A DNA stretch of 6,616 bases from Candidatus Nitrosopumilus sp. (GCA_029860565.1 JAOUAY010000069.1:1-6616); one strand, 5' to 3'. Shown: positions 1-5,932, counted from the first letter of the stretch. Made by a program: numbers and translations. The notes: generated by a model from the letters alone, not told the origin.

Positions 1-1920
1 ATTGATGACCAGATCTACAAAGTCTCTGATTTGATTGAAAAATGTGGGTTGGGTGAAAAAATTGCAGCGTATTCTATTCATGGCAATCAAAGTACTCAAT
101 ATAAGGACAAAATTCTTTCAGAATCTTATTCTAAATCACTAATTCTTGCAACCAATTTTGATTTCATAAATTATCACCTAATCTTACAAGACAAAAAATG
201 GAATCAATTATTCAAAAATGCAAAAATTATAGTGATGGATGAAGCTCATTCCTATACCAGCTTTCATGGTTCTAACGTGTATCATGTTTTAAAGAGGATG
301 AAAAAGTATATGGGCAAAACTCAATTTATTGGTTCTTCTGCAACTCTTGATAATTCAAAAGATTTTTTTTCAAATATGTTTGACTTGCCTGAAAATTCAT
401 TTTCATACATTGAAAGTAAATTTAGAAGAAAACAAAATATGCATTTATTTTTCATAATGCCTAGAAAATTTGGACAACGTACGACTATGGAAATGCTTAC
501 TTCCATTTGTTTTAGAAATAATGCAAAGCAATTGGTGTTTAGTAACACTCACAATGATGCAGAATTTTTAGCATCAAACGTTGAAGATGCAAATGATGGG
601 ATTCGTATACAAATACACCGCGGCGGCCTTGATCAATCCGATAGAAAATTATATGAAACTCAAATGAAACTTGGAGAATTAGATGTATTATCATGTACTC
701 CAACACTAGAATTGGGAATTGATATTGGTCATGTTGATGTAGTTATCTCTTCATTCAAAAATGAATATGATTCATTTGTTCAAAGAATTGGTCGTGCAGG
801 TAGAAAGGGACAAAAATCCTATGCTATTTGTGTATTTGATCCTGAAGATGCAACCTGTCACTATTTTGCTAGACACATTACAGAATATCTCAATCAAGAT
901 CATATTATTCAAATTAATAAAGAAAATCCCATAATTTCTGATAAACATGTCGCATCTGTCGGTATTGAACAACATGCTGCAATTGAGTCTGATAAATCCA
1001 AATTCTTTGATTTTGCAAATAGCGTTAGTTTGAGAAGCACATCTGGTGAAATTACAATTTATTTTAACTCTAAAAAGATTGGAACTCGTGATGTCCCTGT
1101 AGGATACTACCAATTACATCAAAAAGCAATTTATCATTTCAATAAATTAAATTATGAAGTTGATCATATCACAAAGACTCCCAATGGGGCCAACGTATAC
1201 TTGATTAAATCTATTGAAAACCAAAAAAGAACAATTCCTATTGTAAAAACTTCACTTCTAAAAACATCTGAAAAAAATGCAATTCATAGAGAAATTAACT
1301 CTGCTAAACAATTTACTCAAAAAATCTCTTTAAGATTTGGTTTAATTGACCTCGATAGAATTATCACTGGTTATTTGAAAGGTAATTACAACGATTCTGT
1401 AGAAAAATTTGAAACATATAATGGTGATTTAATTCCATCATGGAAAAACTTCCATTGGAAATCAAAACATTCTGCTGTGGGTATAGAGTTACCATCTAAC
1501 CTTTTGCTGAAAAAATCTAATTTGGACGAAAAGAGTACAATAGTTTCAGATTCCAAGATTCATACAATTACTCATGTACTAGTCAATGCAAGTAAAATCA
1601 TTACAAAATCTGAATCAAATGACATTGATTCGTATTATGAGGATGGAATAATCTATCTATATGATAATACTTCAGATGGTTATAACGGATGCAGTAAAAT
1701 AATTTTTGATAATTTTGAAAAAATACTTCAGACATGTTATTCTTTGTTAAATGACTGTGATTGCCCTGTTGATGAAACACAGAAAAAACTCGTTCAAAAC
1801 GGTGAGAGTTGGGGCGGATGTCCAAAATGTACATTTACTACAAATTATTGTCAAACAAAAAATAAAGATCTTTCAAAAATTGCTGCAAAAGAATTCTTTA
1901 GTGTTTTCAAACATACTTAA
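1..1920 (+). CDS. Hrq1/MrfA-type SF2 DNA helicase, 5'-truncated by window
   Basis: ATP-dependent superfamily 2 helicase of the Hrq1/MrfA (YprA) group, which acts in DNA repair. The frame is open from base 1, so the true start and the Walker A motif lie outside the window. Visible in order: a motif-Ia region ending in an 'YSIHG' step (about nt 73-87), the family-typical 'ATNFD' (about nt 148-162), Walker B DEAH (238-249), 'SSAT' motif III (334-345), motif V 'TLELGIDIG' and motif VI 'QRIGRAGRKG' (about 694-810). The C-terminus carries the four-cysteine zinc module of this group (MZB/DUF1998-like): CDC at 1756-1764, CPKC at 1819-1830 and a last Cys at 1849-1851. About 640 residues are visible; family members are roughly 750, so perhaps 100-150 N-terminal residues are missing. 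In Bacillus MrfA works with the exonuclease MrfB; here an unrelated exonuclease lies two genes downstream. Family assignment is firm; the exact role in archaea is inference. Confidence 0.9.
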   Translation: MDDQIYKVSDLIEKCGLGEKIAAYSIHGNQSTQYKDKILSESYSKSLILATNFDFINYHLILQDKKWNQLFKNAKIIVMDEAHSYTSFHGSNVYHVLKRMKKYMGKTQFIGSSATLDNSKDFFSNMFDLPENSFSYIESKFRRKQNMHLFFIMPRKFGQRTTMEMLTSICFRNNAKQLVFSNTHNDAEFLASNVEDANDGIRIQIHRGGLDQSDRKLYETQMKLGELDVLSCTPTLELGIDIGHVDVVISSFKNEYDSFVQRIGRAGRKGQKSYAICVFDPEDATCHYFARHITEYLNQDHIIQINKENPIISDKHVASVGIEQHAAIESDKSKFFDFANSVSLRSTSGEITIYFNSKKIGTRDVPVGYYQLHQKAIYHFNKLNYEVDHITKTPNGANVYLIKSIENQKRTIPIVKTSLLKTSEKNAIHREINSAKQFTQKISLRFGLIDLDRIITGYLKGNYNDSVEKFETYNGDLIPSWKNFHWKSKHSAVGIELPSNLLLKKSNLDEKSTIVSDSKIHTITHVLVNASKIITKSESNDIDSYYEDGIIYLYDNTSDGYNGCSKIIFDNFEKILQTCYSLLNDCDCPVDETQKKLVQNGESWGGCPKCTFTTNYCQTKNKDLSKIAAKEFFSVFKHT

Positions 1921-1944
1921 TACTCTGCATCAAATGATCATTTT

Positions 1945-2025
1945 ATGGGATTACGACAAACCTTAGCTAAATTTTGTATTATGAAAAAGGTTAGAGACAA
2001 GGCAAACGAGCCTGAAGAAAAATAA
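1945..2025 (+). CDS. possible 26-residue basic microprotein
   Basis: A short frame starting ATG 25 bases after the helicase stop and ending TAA. The peptide begins MGLRQTLAKF, is rich in Lys/Arg in the middle and ends in an acidic EPEEK tail, so it would form one amphipathic helix. An AT-rich 'acttaata' stretch lies about 25 bases upstream of the ATG, the spacing of a box A for a leaderless archaeal transcript. An internal in-frame ATG at 1981 would give only 14 residues. I do not recognise a family. Its composition is more protein-like than a random frame, but at this length chance cannot be excluded. Confidence 0.35.
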   Translation: MGLRQTLAKFCIMKKVRDKANEPEEK

Positions 2026-2075
2026 TTTTAAAATTTAATCAAAAAACTATTAATCAAATTATCTGTTTTCTAATC

Positions 2076-2489
2076 ATGCCACTAGATAAAATGCCTGATT
2101 CTGAGGACTTTGTTCTAACTCACAATTCAACGATATTGCACACTAAAGGCAAGCCTGTCGCATGTATAATTGACGATTCTCAAAATGAGTCTAGATATGC
2201 ATCTTTGATAAATGATCCCACTCTCAAGGCTAGTTTGATTGGATTTTTGAACAAACATGATAATTTGGGATTACTAATGGGATTCAAATTAAAGATTCAA
2301 ACTGACACTGAATTCTTTGAATATACTGTATATCCAAATGAAGAGTTTATTGATACTGTCATTTTCGATGAATCCATTTTCATAATTAATGATAAACTAG
2401 AAAATATTTTTACATTAAGAAGAATTGTAACAGATCAATTTATAAAAACTAGATCAGAGTTTGAAAAGTTTAAAAAAATGATGACATGA
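2076..2489 (+). CDS. hypothetical protein, 137 residues
   Basis: I do not recognise this protein. It starts MPLDKMPDSEDF; an in-frame ATG at 2091 is an alternative start, but the upstream one is preferred because an AT-rich 'actattaatc' lies about 20-30 bases before it, fitting a leaderless promoter. There is no signal peptide, membrane segment or cysteine cluster, so it should be cytoplasmic. The first two thirds look like alternating strands and helices (for example 'GKPVACIIDD' and 'GLLMGFKLKIQ'), with a hydrophobic, acidic 'FIDTVIFDESIFIIND' stretch, and the C-terminus is a Lys/Arg-rich helix ending 'FEKFKKMMT'. It sits between the helicase and the exonuclease on the same strand, so a link to DNA processing is possible but not shown. 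The frame is long, clean and uses the same codons as its neighbours, so the gene is very likely real. Confidence 0.8.
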   Translation: MPLDKMPDSEDFVLTHNSTILHTKGKPVACIIDDSQNESRYASLINDPTLKASLIGFLNKHDNLGLLMGFKLKIQTDTEFFEYTVYPNEEFIDTVIFDESIFIINDKLENIFTLRRIVTDQFIKTRSEFEKFKKMMT

Positions 2490-2547
2490 TCTGTCTTTTA
2501 TTCATACTTGCCAATCATTCAATAACTACTATCATCTGAAATTTTTA

Positions 2548-3213
2548 GTGGTTAACTTTACATCTATGCTAAAGGCTAGAGAACCAGTCCTTTTGGACCG
2601 GGAAGATGGTCATTGGTATGAAACCAAATTTGATAAAGTATATCCTTCTATTAGTACAATTCTTTCAGATACTGCCCCTGAACATAAAAAAAATGGATTG
2701 AAAAATTGGAAGGAAAATGAACCTGCACATGAATACATTACGAAACAAGCTCAAGATGTTGGAACTCAATCCCACAAAATTATTGAAGATTATTTGAATG
2801 GCAATATAGCTTTGGATGAATTTGATTTGTTGCCAATTGCACATTTTAATAATTTAAAACCCTTTCTTGAGAATATTTCTGATGTTACTTCCATAGAACA
2901 AAGAATGTATTCTGATAAACTAAAGGTTGCAGGAACTAGTGATTTAATTGCAGAGTATAATGGGGAATTATCCATTATTGATTATAAAACAAAACGAAAA
3001 CCTCAGATAGACGATTACATGCATGAATATTACCTACAAACTACCTGCTATGCTCAAATGTTTGAAGAAGTGACAGGTGAGAAAATCAACCAAGTGGTGA
3101 TTTTAGTTAGTAGTGAAAAAAACACTAGGCAAGAATTTATCAAAATATGTGATGATTATGTAAAACCCCTGAATGAACGAATTGAGAAATATTATTTGAA
3201 TAATCTACTGTAA
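2548..3213 (+). CDS. PD-(D/E)XK exonuclease, RecB/MGME1-like
   Basis: A 221-residue metal-dependent nuclease of the PD-(D/E)XK fold, closest by eye to the mitochondrial MGME1 and phage exonuclease branch of the RecB/Cas4 nucleases. The core motifs are all visible: His in 'GTQSHKII' (residue 76), Glu in 'SIEQRMYS' (118), 'GTSD' (129-132), 'IIDYKTK' with catalytic Asp145 and Lys147, and the helix 'LQTTCYAQMF' with the conserved Gln164 and Tyr168. The N-terminal 'YPSISTILS' segment (32-40) and following Trp-containing helix also match MGME1 layout. No Cas4-type cysteine cluster is present, so it should lack an iron-sulfur centre. Such enzymes trim single-stranded ends or flaps during replication and repair. 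The start is uncertain: GTG 2548 or ATG 2566; 'aattttta' about 20-27 bases before the ATG favours 2566. The gene end overlaps a minus-strand reading frame by 22 bases. Confidence 0.87.
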   Translation: MVNFTSMLKAREPVLLDREDGHWYETKFDKVYPSISTILSDTAPEHKKNGLKNWKENEPAHEYITKQAQDVGTQSHKIIEDYLNGNIALDEFDLLPIAHFNNLKPFLENISDVTSIEQRMYSDKLKVAGTSDLIAEYNGELSIIDYKTKRKPQIDDYMHEYYLQTTCYAQMFEEVTGEKINQVVILVSSEKNTRQEFIKICDDYVKPLNERIEKYYLNNLL

Positions 3214-3653
3214 ATTATTAATTCAATTTCTAGTAAATTGTATGAATCTAACACGTTGTTGAGATTTTTTTGAGGTGAATATCGATAATAATCAAAGCCA
3301 AGTAGATATCTCTTGATAACTCTATGTTCTGGCTCCAGCATCAACTTCATTACTGATGATATTTTTACTAGTTAATTACTATCTGTAAAATACACCTCAT
3401 CGTAAAATAAAAGTAGTATTGTAATGATCATGAATATTTGTTAATTTTTACAAGTTTTTTCTGATTGACCTAAATGTATAACTTATACGATATTTTTTCA
3501 TCACATTGATCATGAAAATTAGCTTTGATGTAGACTGCCGCATTTGTTAATGCATGTCCATCCAGATGTAGTCAACTTTCCGTTAATTGACATGGTGTTT
3601 CCTTCATACACTGCAGAATCTTAAACACTCAAAGTGATTCGAGTTGCCTGAGT
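3192..3653 (-). pseudogene. decayed C-terminal Ig-like tail of the LEA14 gene
   Basis: Reading on past the LEA14 stop (3654-3656) in the same frame gives 'TRITLSV', a TAA at 3621-3623, then 'DSAVYEGNTMSINGKLTTS'. Skipping one base at 3563 continues in the next frame with 'DGHALTNAAVYIKANF', to a TAG at 3470-3472. After a poorly readable stretch the original frame returns with 'VYFTDSN', a TAA at 3372-3374, 'LVKISSVMKLMLEP' and 'LGFDYYRYSPQKNLNNVLDS', ending TAA at 3192-3194. The order Y-EGNT-GKLTTSDG, NAAVYIK, TDSN, F..Y-YSPSKN is the strand order of the Ig-like repeats common on secreted thaumarchaeal proteins. From the LEA14 start to 3192 is exactly 350 codons. The last part alone forms a 52-codon open frame from ATG 3350, which could instead be read as a separate small gene. 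Reading: broken tail, not a working gene. Confidence 0.6.
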
Positions 3654-4241
3654 TTAGTTTTGTTCTTCCATTCCACTAAGTTTCTTTTTTATCTCATCAA
3701 TTATGGGAATTTGTTTTGATGATTCAAATGGAACAGGAATACTTAGGTTTAACAGTTTAAAGTATGCAGTGCCACTTACCTTAAGATCTAGCATTCCACC
3801 ATCTGCAATTATTGCACTAGCTGCAGGAATCAGGCTACTTTTTTTAAAGTTCTGAAATGCAGTGATCTGTTTTGTCTGGCCTGGATTAACTGTAGCATCA
3901 ATCACACTAGATCCTTGTCCCATTGGAACTCCATTAAGGGATAAGTCATATGCAATATCGGGAATGTAAACTGGTAAGAATCCATTGTTTGTCAATCCAA
4001 ATATCAAATTCAGATTGATTCCATCAATTAGATCAAAAGCCGCTTCAAGTATATTTCCAGATAATGCATCAAATCCTAAACTCAACAAATCAGTAAATGA
4101 AAATGATATCAAGTCAATACTGTGAAATTCCACATCATTTAGACTGACATTAATTTGCATGTATGAATATGCCAACAGACCGCCAATTATTACAAGAATA
4201 ACTAAAATCAATGCTATAACAATGCCAGCAGCCTTGTTCAT
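3654..4241 (-). CDS. membrane-anchored LEA14/WHy-domain protein
   Basis: A 195-residue protein of the LEA14 (water stress and hypersensitivity, WHy) type. Residues 1-4 (MNKA) are followed by one long hydrophobic helix, about 5-27, a signal anchor that would place the rest outside the membrane. The WHy domain follows: 'NVSLNDVEFHSID' (31-43), 'LNLIFGLTNNGFLPVYIPDI' (77-96, the typical strand with conserved Asn and Pro), 'NGVPMGQG', 'VNPGQTKQITAFQNF' and 'VSGTAYFKLLNLSIPVPFESS' near the end. The family is linked to desiccation and stress tolerance in plants; in these archaea the role is unknown. A TATA-like AT stretch lies 24-33 bases upstream of the ATG, fitting leaderless transcription. The domain itself is complete, but the sequence after the stop looks like a lost Ig-like extension, so the product may be a shortened but still working form. 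Confidence 0.88.
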   Translation of the reverse strand: MNKAAGIVIALILVILVIIGGLLAYSYMQINVSLNDVEFHSIDLISFSFTDLLSLGFDALSGNILEAAFDLIDGINLNLIFGLTNNGFLPVYIPDIAYDLSLNGVPMGQGSSVIDATVNPGQTKQITAFQNFKKSSLIPAASAIIADGGMLDLKVSGTAYFKLLNLSIPVPFESSKQIPIIDEIKKKLSGMEEQN

Positions 4242-4264
4242 TTTTCTAAAAAATATTGCATAGC

Positions 4265-4274
4265 ATAATAATTT
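4265..4274 (-). promoter_or_regulatory. box A (TATA-like) of the LEA14-like gene
   Basis: The minus strand reads as an uninterrupted A/T run ('aaattattat') centred about 28 bases before the start codon at 4241. With the start site close to the ATG this is the usual spacing for an archaeal TATA box on a leaderless mRNA; no ribosome-binding sequence is visible. Assigned by position and composition only. Confidence 0.35.
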
Positions 4275-4518
4275 TTTGATGAATTGTAATTATTTTCATG
4301 CAATTGTTCTATGACATTCTGAAGAAGTAAATTTCTGCAGTATTATTTGTCGTGCCTAATTTTTGATTTTAGTGACAAAATAACAAACTGTAGTGCGTGG
4401 GCAGTAAATTATGTTGATTTGCTGCTTGTAGTGAATTGTAACTACATAGTGGTTTAGTAGTACTATTTCCATATATGACAGATAATACTATTTGAAATCT
4501 TGTAGGATTAGACAGTTC

Positions 4519-4539
4519 ATCGGACACTTTCTGTCCGAT
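4519..4539. other. perfect 8-bp hairpin with 5-nt loop
   Basis: ATCGGACA, loop CTTTC, TGTCCGAT. The stem is perfect and G+C-rich compared with the surrounding A/T-rich DNA, so it would be stable as RNA or could bind a dimeric protein as an inverted repeat. There is no trailing T run on the plus strand, which argues against a simple terminator. It lies about 17 bases before the ATG at 4556, so it may sit in a promoter or 5' leader. Function is unknown. Confidence 0.5.
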
Positions 4540-4555
4540 ATCAGGAACGAATTGG

Positions 4556-4823
4556 ATGGAAACAAATATTTTAAAATATTATAATTTAGAAAAAATAAGT
4601 TTAGAATCTAATAGATCATAGTTTAAAGAAAAAAAGGATAAACTACGAGCTATTGCTTTAGGCGAATTGAAAAGAGAGGATTATCTCAAAGAAGATTTAC
4701 TGTATGAACATGAAAACTGAAAAACAAATCAAGGCATTAAAAATGGAATTAATGGAGACGTTAAAACCTGTAGATAATGCATATTATGGATTATCCCTTG
4801 AAAATCTAATTGTCAATAATTAA
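4556..4823 (+). pseudogene. broken gene for a charged helical protein
   Basis: From ATG 4556 the frame reads METNILKYYNLEKISLES, meets TAG at 4619-4621, and goes on as 'FKEKKDKLRAIALGELKRED' and 'YLKEDLLYEHEN' to TGA at 4718-4720. A second frame starts at ATG 4704 (next ATG 4710) with MNMKTEKQIKALKMELMET, then 'LKPVDNAYYGLSLENLIVNN' and TAA 4821-4823. Both parts are rich in Lys, Glu and Leu, as in a single coiled-coil or helical protein of about 90 residues. They join only if one in-frame stop and one frameshift are allowed. The second part could also be a real 39-residue gene by itself. No family is recognised. Its stop overlaps that of the convergent DUF1059 gene. Confidence 0.4.
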
Positions 4824-5002
4824 TTCTGTTGAATTGGTTTTGGGAGTTTTTTTGTGACAAATTTACCAATGGTCTCTTTTGAGTAATCAATCCCATGTGT
4901 ATCATTCATGTGTTGCCAATAATCAAAAATTACTCCTTCGATTTCCCCTAATGATACAAAGTCACAATCAAAACCGTAATTCCCACACCTGATACTTACC
5001 AC
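4820..5002 (-). CDS. DUF1059 small protein
   Basis: A 60-residue protein of the DUF1059 family, common in archaea and of unknown function. The family pattern is clear: 'IRCGNYGFDCDFVSLGE' (4-20) with Cys6 and Cys13, a helix, 'HMNDTHGIDYS' (31-41) with His31 and His36, and a closing helix 'ETIGKFV'. The Cys and His residues are conserved in the family and could bind a metal, which is inference. It is cytoplasmic, with no signal or membrane segment. The start is GTG at 5002; no in-frame ATG exists upstream before the stop at 5060, and the nearby ATG at 5004 is out of frame. A 'taaaataaa' box on the plus strand at 5021-5029 (read on the minus strand) lies 19-27 bases upstream and supports this start. 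The tail 'KKLPKPIQQN' is a short addition to the family core. The gene is intact although flanked by broken genes. Confidence 0.85.
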   Translation of the reverse strand: MVSIRCGNYGFDCDFVSLGEIEGVIFDYWQHMNDTHGIDYSKETIGKFVTKKLPKPIQQN

Positions 5003-5020
5003 ATTAGGATTGTCCTCGGA

Positions 5021-5029
5021 TAAAATAAA
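5021..5029 (-). promoter_or_regulatory. box A (TATA-like) of the DUF1059 gene
   Basis: The minus strand reads TTTATTTTA, close to the archaeal box A consensus, 19-27 bases before the GTG start at 5002. This spacing fits a leaderless transcript and helps fix the start codon. Confidence 0.5.
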
Positions 5030-5131
5030 AAGAACGCTATAGAAATTATGTACATTTGTTTAATTTCTTGAAAATGATCGCTAATAAGACAAATTTTTGT
5101 GTCAGTTAATCTAGAGTTTAGAATTTGATGA

Positions 5132-5505
5132 TTAGATCGTAACAAACACAATGATGAATGCAATTACAACTATACCCATAGACACTTTCATGAATGCAGA
5201 CATTGATCTTGATTTATCATTCAGGATTATATTCGTTATACGTGCTAGATGTTCTAATCAATAGTAAACCCGACCACACAGTAATGCCTCCATTCATTCT
5301 AAATGCAGTAGAATTTCTAAGCATTGAAAGAATTAGTGATGCCTTTACTAAAGTTAGATAAATAAAAATTGTAAGTGAGAGCAAGATGTAACCTAATTTT
5401 CTATTTTATACAACTTTCACAAACAGTTTTTGATGTTTATACATCCAGGGATATTTCTACATTGGATGAGGGACATTTGGAGCATGATCCTTTTATTGAA
5501 ATTAT
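5132..5505 (-). pseudogene. decayed zinc-ribbon membrane protein, three frames
   Basis: Three consecutive minus-strand frames read like one protein. First (5505 to 5401): 'GSCSKCPSSNVEISLDV', TAA at 5437-5439, then 'TSKTVCESCIK' and TAG. The four cysteines at 5482-5484, 5473-5475, 5419-5421 and 5410-5412 form a CxxC...CxxC zinc ribbon. Next frame (about 5405 to 5217): 'KLGYILLSLTIFIYLTLVK', 'ASLILSMLRNSTAFRMNGG' and 'ITVWSGLLLI', with one clear and one shorter hydrophobic helix. Third frame (5257 to 5132): 'LEHLARITNIILNDKSRSM' and 'SAFMKVSMGIVVIAFIIVFV', a last membrane helix, then TAA 5132-5134. A zinc ribbon followed by membrane helices is a common archaeal layout. At least one in-frame stop and two frame changes break it, and no start codon is left before the ribbon. 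The last 23 residues from ATG 5203 could survive as a small membrane peptide. Confidence 0.5.
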
Positions 5506-5551
5506 TCAGTCAATCAAAGCAAATTAGAATTATCTGATTAAAAATTAATTT

Positions 5552-5586
5552 GATCTAGTCAAAATTTGGTAAAAAATCACTAGATC
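5552..5586. repeat. inverted repeat GATCTAGT / ACTAGATC
   Basis: GATCTAGT at 5552-5559 and its exact reverse complement ACTAGATC at 5579-5586, 19 bases apart, lie in a non-coding A/T-rich stretch. A shorter one, TGACA-tgaag-TGTCA, follows at 5648-5662. Neither has a T run typical of a terminator. They lie downstream of the zinc-ribbon gene at 5716 (minus strand) and upstream of the broken gene at 5505, so an operator or transcript end is possible. The rest of 5528-5715 shows no gene. Confidence 0.35.
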
Positions 5587-5715
5587 TTTGTAAAAAATAT
5601 TATTTCTATCTTGATACCGGCTAGAATTCTCAGTTAATGTTTTTGTATGACATGAAGTGTCAGCAAATTATTTTTTAAAAATCAGATGATTATCACAACA
5701 ACAAAAAAAATACAA

Positions 5716-5850
5716 TTAACCTATATTTCTCGTAGGAAGATTTCCTGATTTGTCTAAATTTGATTTACAAACTTTGCAATATAGTCTAACCTCAGTTGAT
5801 AGAAATTCTGTTCCACAATTTTTACAAGTGTAAAATGCCTTTTCATTCAT
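5716..5850 (-). CDS. 44-residue zinc-ribbon protein
   Basis: A complete small gene, ATG at 5850 to TAA. Two CxxC knuckles, Cys9-Cys12 ('YTCKNCGTEF') and Cys25-Cys28 ('LYCKVCKSNL'), are 12 residues apart, the classic spacing of a rubredoxin-like zinc ribbon holding one Zn ion. A basic, Pro-containing tail follows. The zinc ribbon is nearly the whole protein, so it most likely binds nucleic acid or another protein; no enzyme residues are present. Such tiny ribbons are abundant in Nitrososphaerota genomes and mostly unstudied. It is cytoplasmic. An AT-rich 'cataatt' lies roughly 20-28 bases before the ATG. A 22-codon frame just upstream ends in a TGA overlapping this ATG, but its peptide is not convincing. 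Confidence 0.75.
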   Translation of the reverse strand: MNEKAFYTCKNCGTEFLSTEVRLYCKVCKSNLDKSGNLPTRNIG

Positions 5851-5932
5851 GACTTTATTGCAAGAATTATGAACTTAAGCGTATTGTTATATTCTAAAAA
5901 ACATCTACCGTTCATTTCTTTTTTAACTAATA

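Larger units (their letters stand above)
4242..4555. other. intergenic stretch without a convincing gene
   Basis: All six frames are broken by frequent stops; the longest open pieces are a dozen or two codons and look unlike protein. Apart from the LEA14 promoter at its left edge and the hairpin near its right edge, I see a weak 6-bp inverted pair (TGTAGT and ACTACA around 4428-4447) and nothing else. No tRNA cloverleaf or conserved RNA was recognised. Confidence 0.5.

Noticed and set aside
321..548. Minus-strand frame inside the helicase gene
   Set aside because: Wholly antisense to the conserved helicase core; no motif or promoter of its own.
772..1113. Minus-strand frame of 113 codons inside the helicase gene
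   Set aside because: Antisense to motif VI and the following domain; composition is what a shadow frame gives.
1601..1834. Minus-strand frame over the helicase zinc module
   Set aside because: Antisense to the conserved cysteine module, no recognisable features.
1751..1966. Plus-strand frame overlapping the helicase C-terminus
   Set aside because: Out of frame with the conserved cysteines of the helicase and without motifs; a shadow frame.
2790..2975. Minus-strand frame inside the exonuclease gene
   Set aside because: Antisense to the nuclease motifs.
3470..3623. Programmed frameshift at the one-base shift in the LEA14 tail
   Set aside because: The shifted part is already cut off by two upstream in-frame stops (3654-3656 and 3621-3623), and no slippery heptamer is seen.
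3192..5505. Stop-codon readthrough or recoding as explanation for the in-frame stops
   Set aside because: Both TAA and TAG occur and are combined with frame changes in the same loci, while neighbouring genes end normally; decay or sequence error is simpler.
5375..5527. Plus-strand 50-codon frame from GTG 5375, with a protein-like end 'DEGHLEHDPFIEIIQSIKAN'
   Set aside because: It lies antisense to the minus-strand CxxC...CxxC ribbon and the start of the membrane helices. The four correctly spaced cysteines make the minus strand the better reading, but the plus frame is not fully excluded.
5851..5919. 22-codon minus-strand frame ending in a TGA that overlaps the ATG of the 44-residue zinc ribbon
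   Set aside because: The overlap looks like translational coupling, but the peptide (MNGRCFLEYN...) is unconvincing and has no clear promoter.
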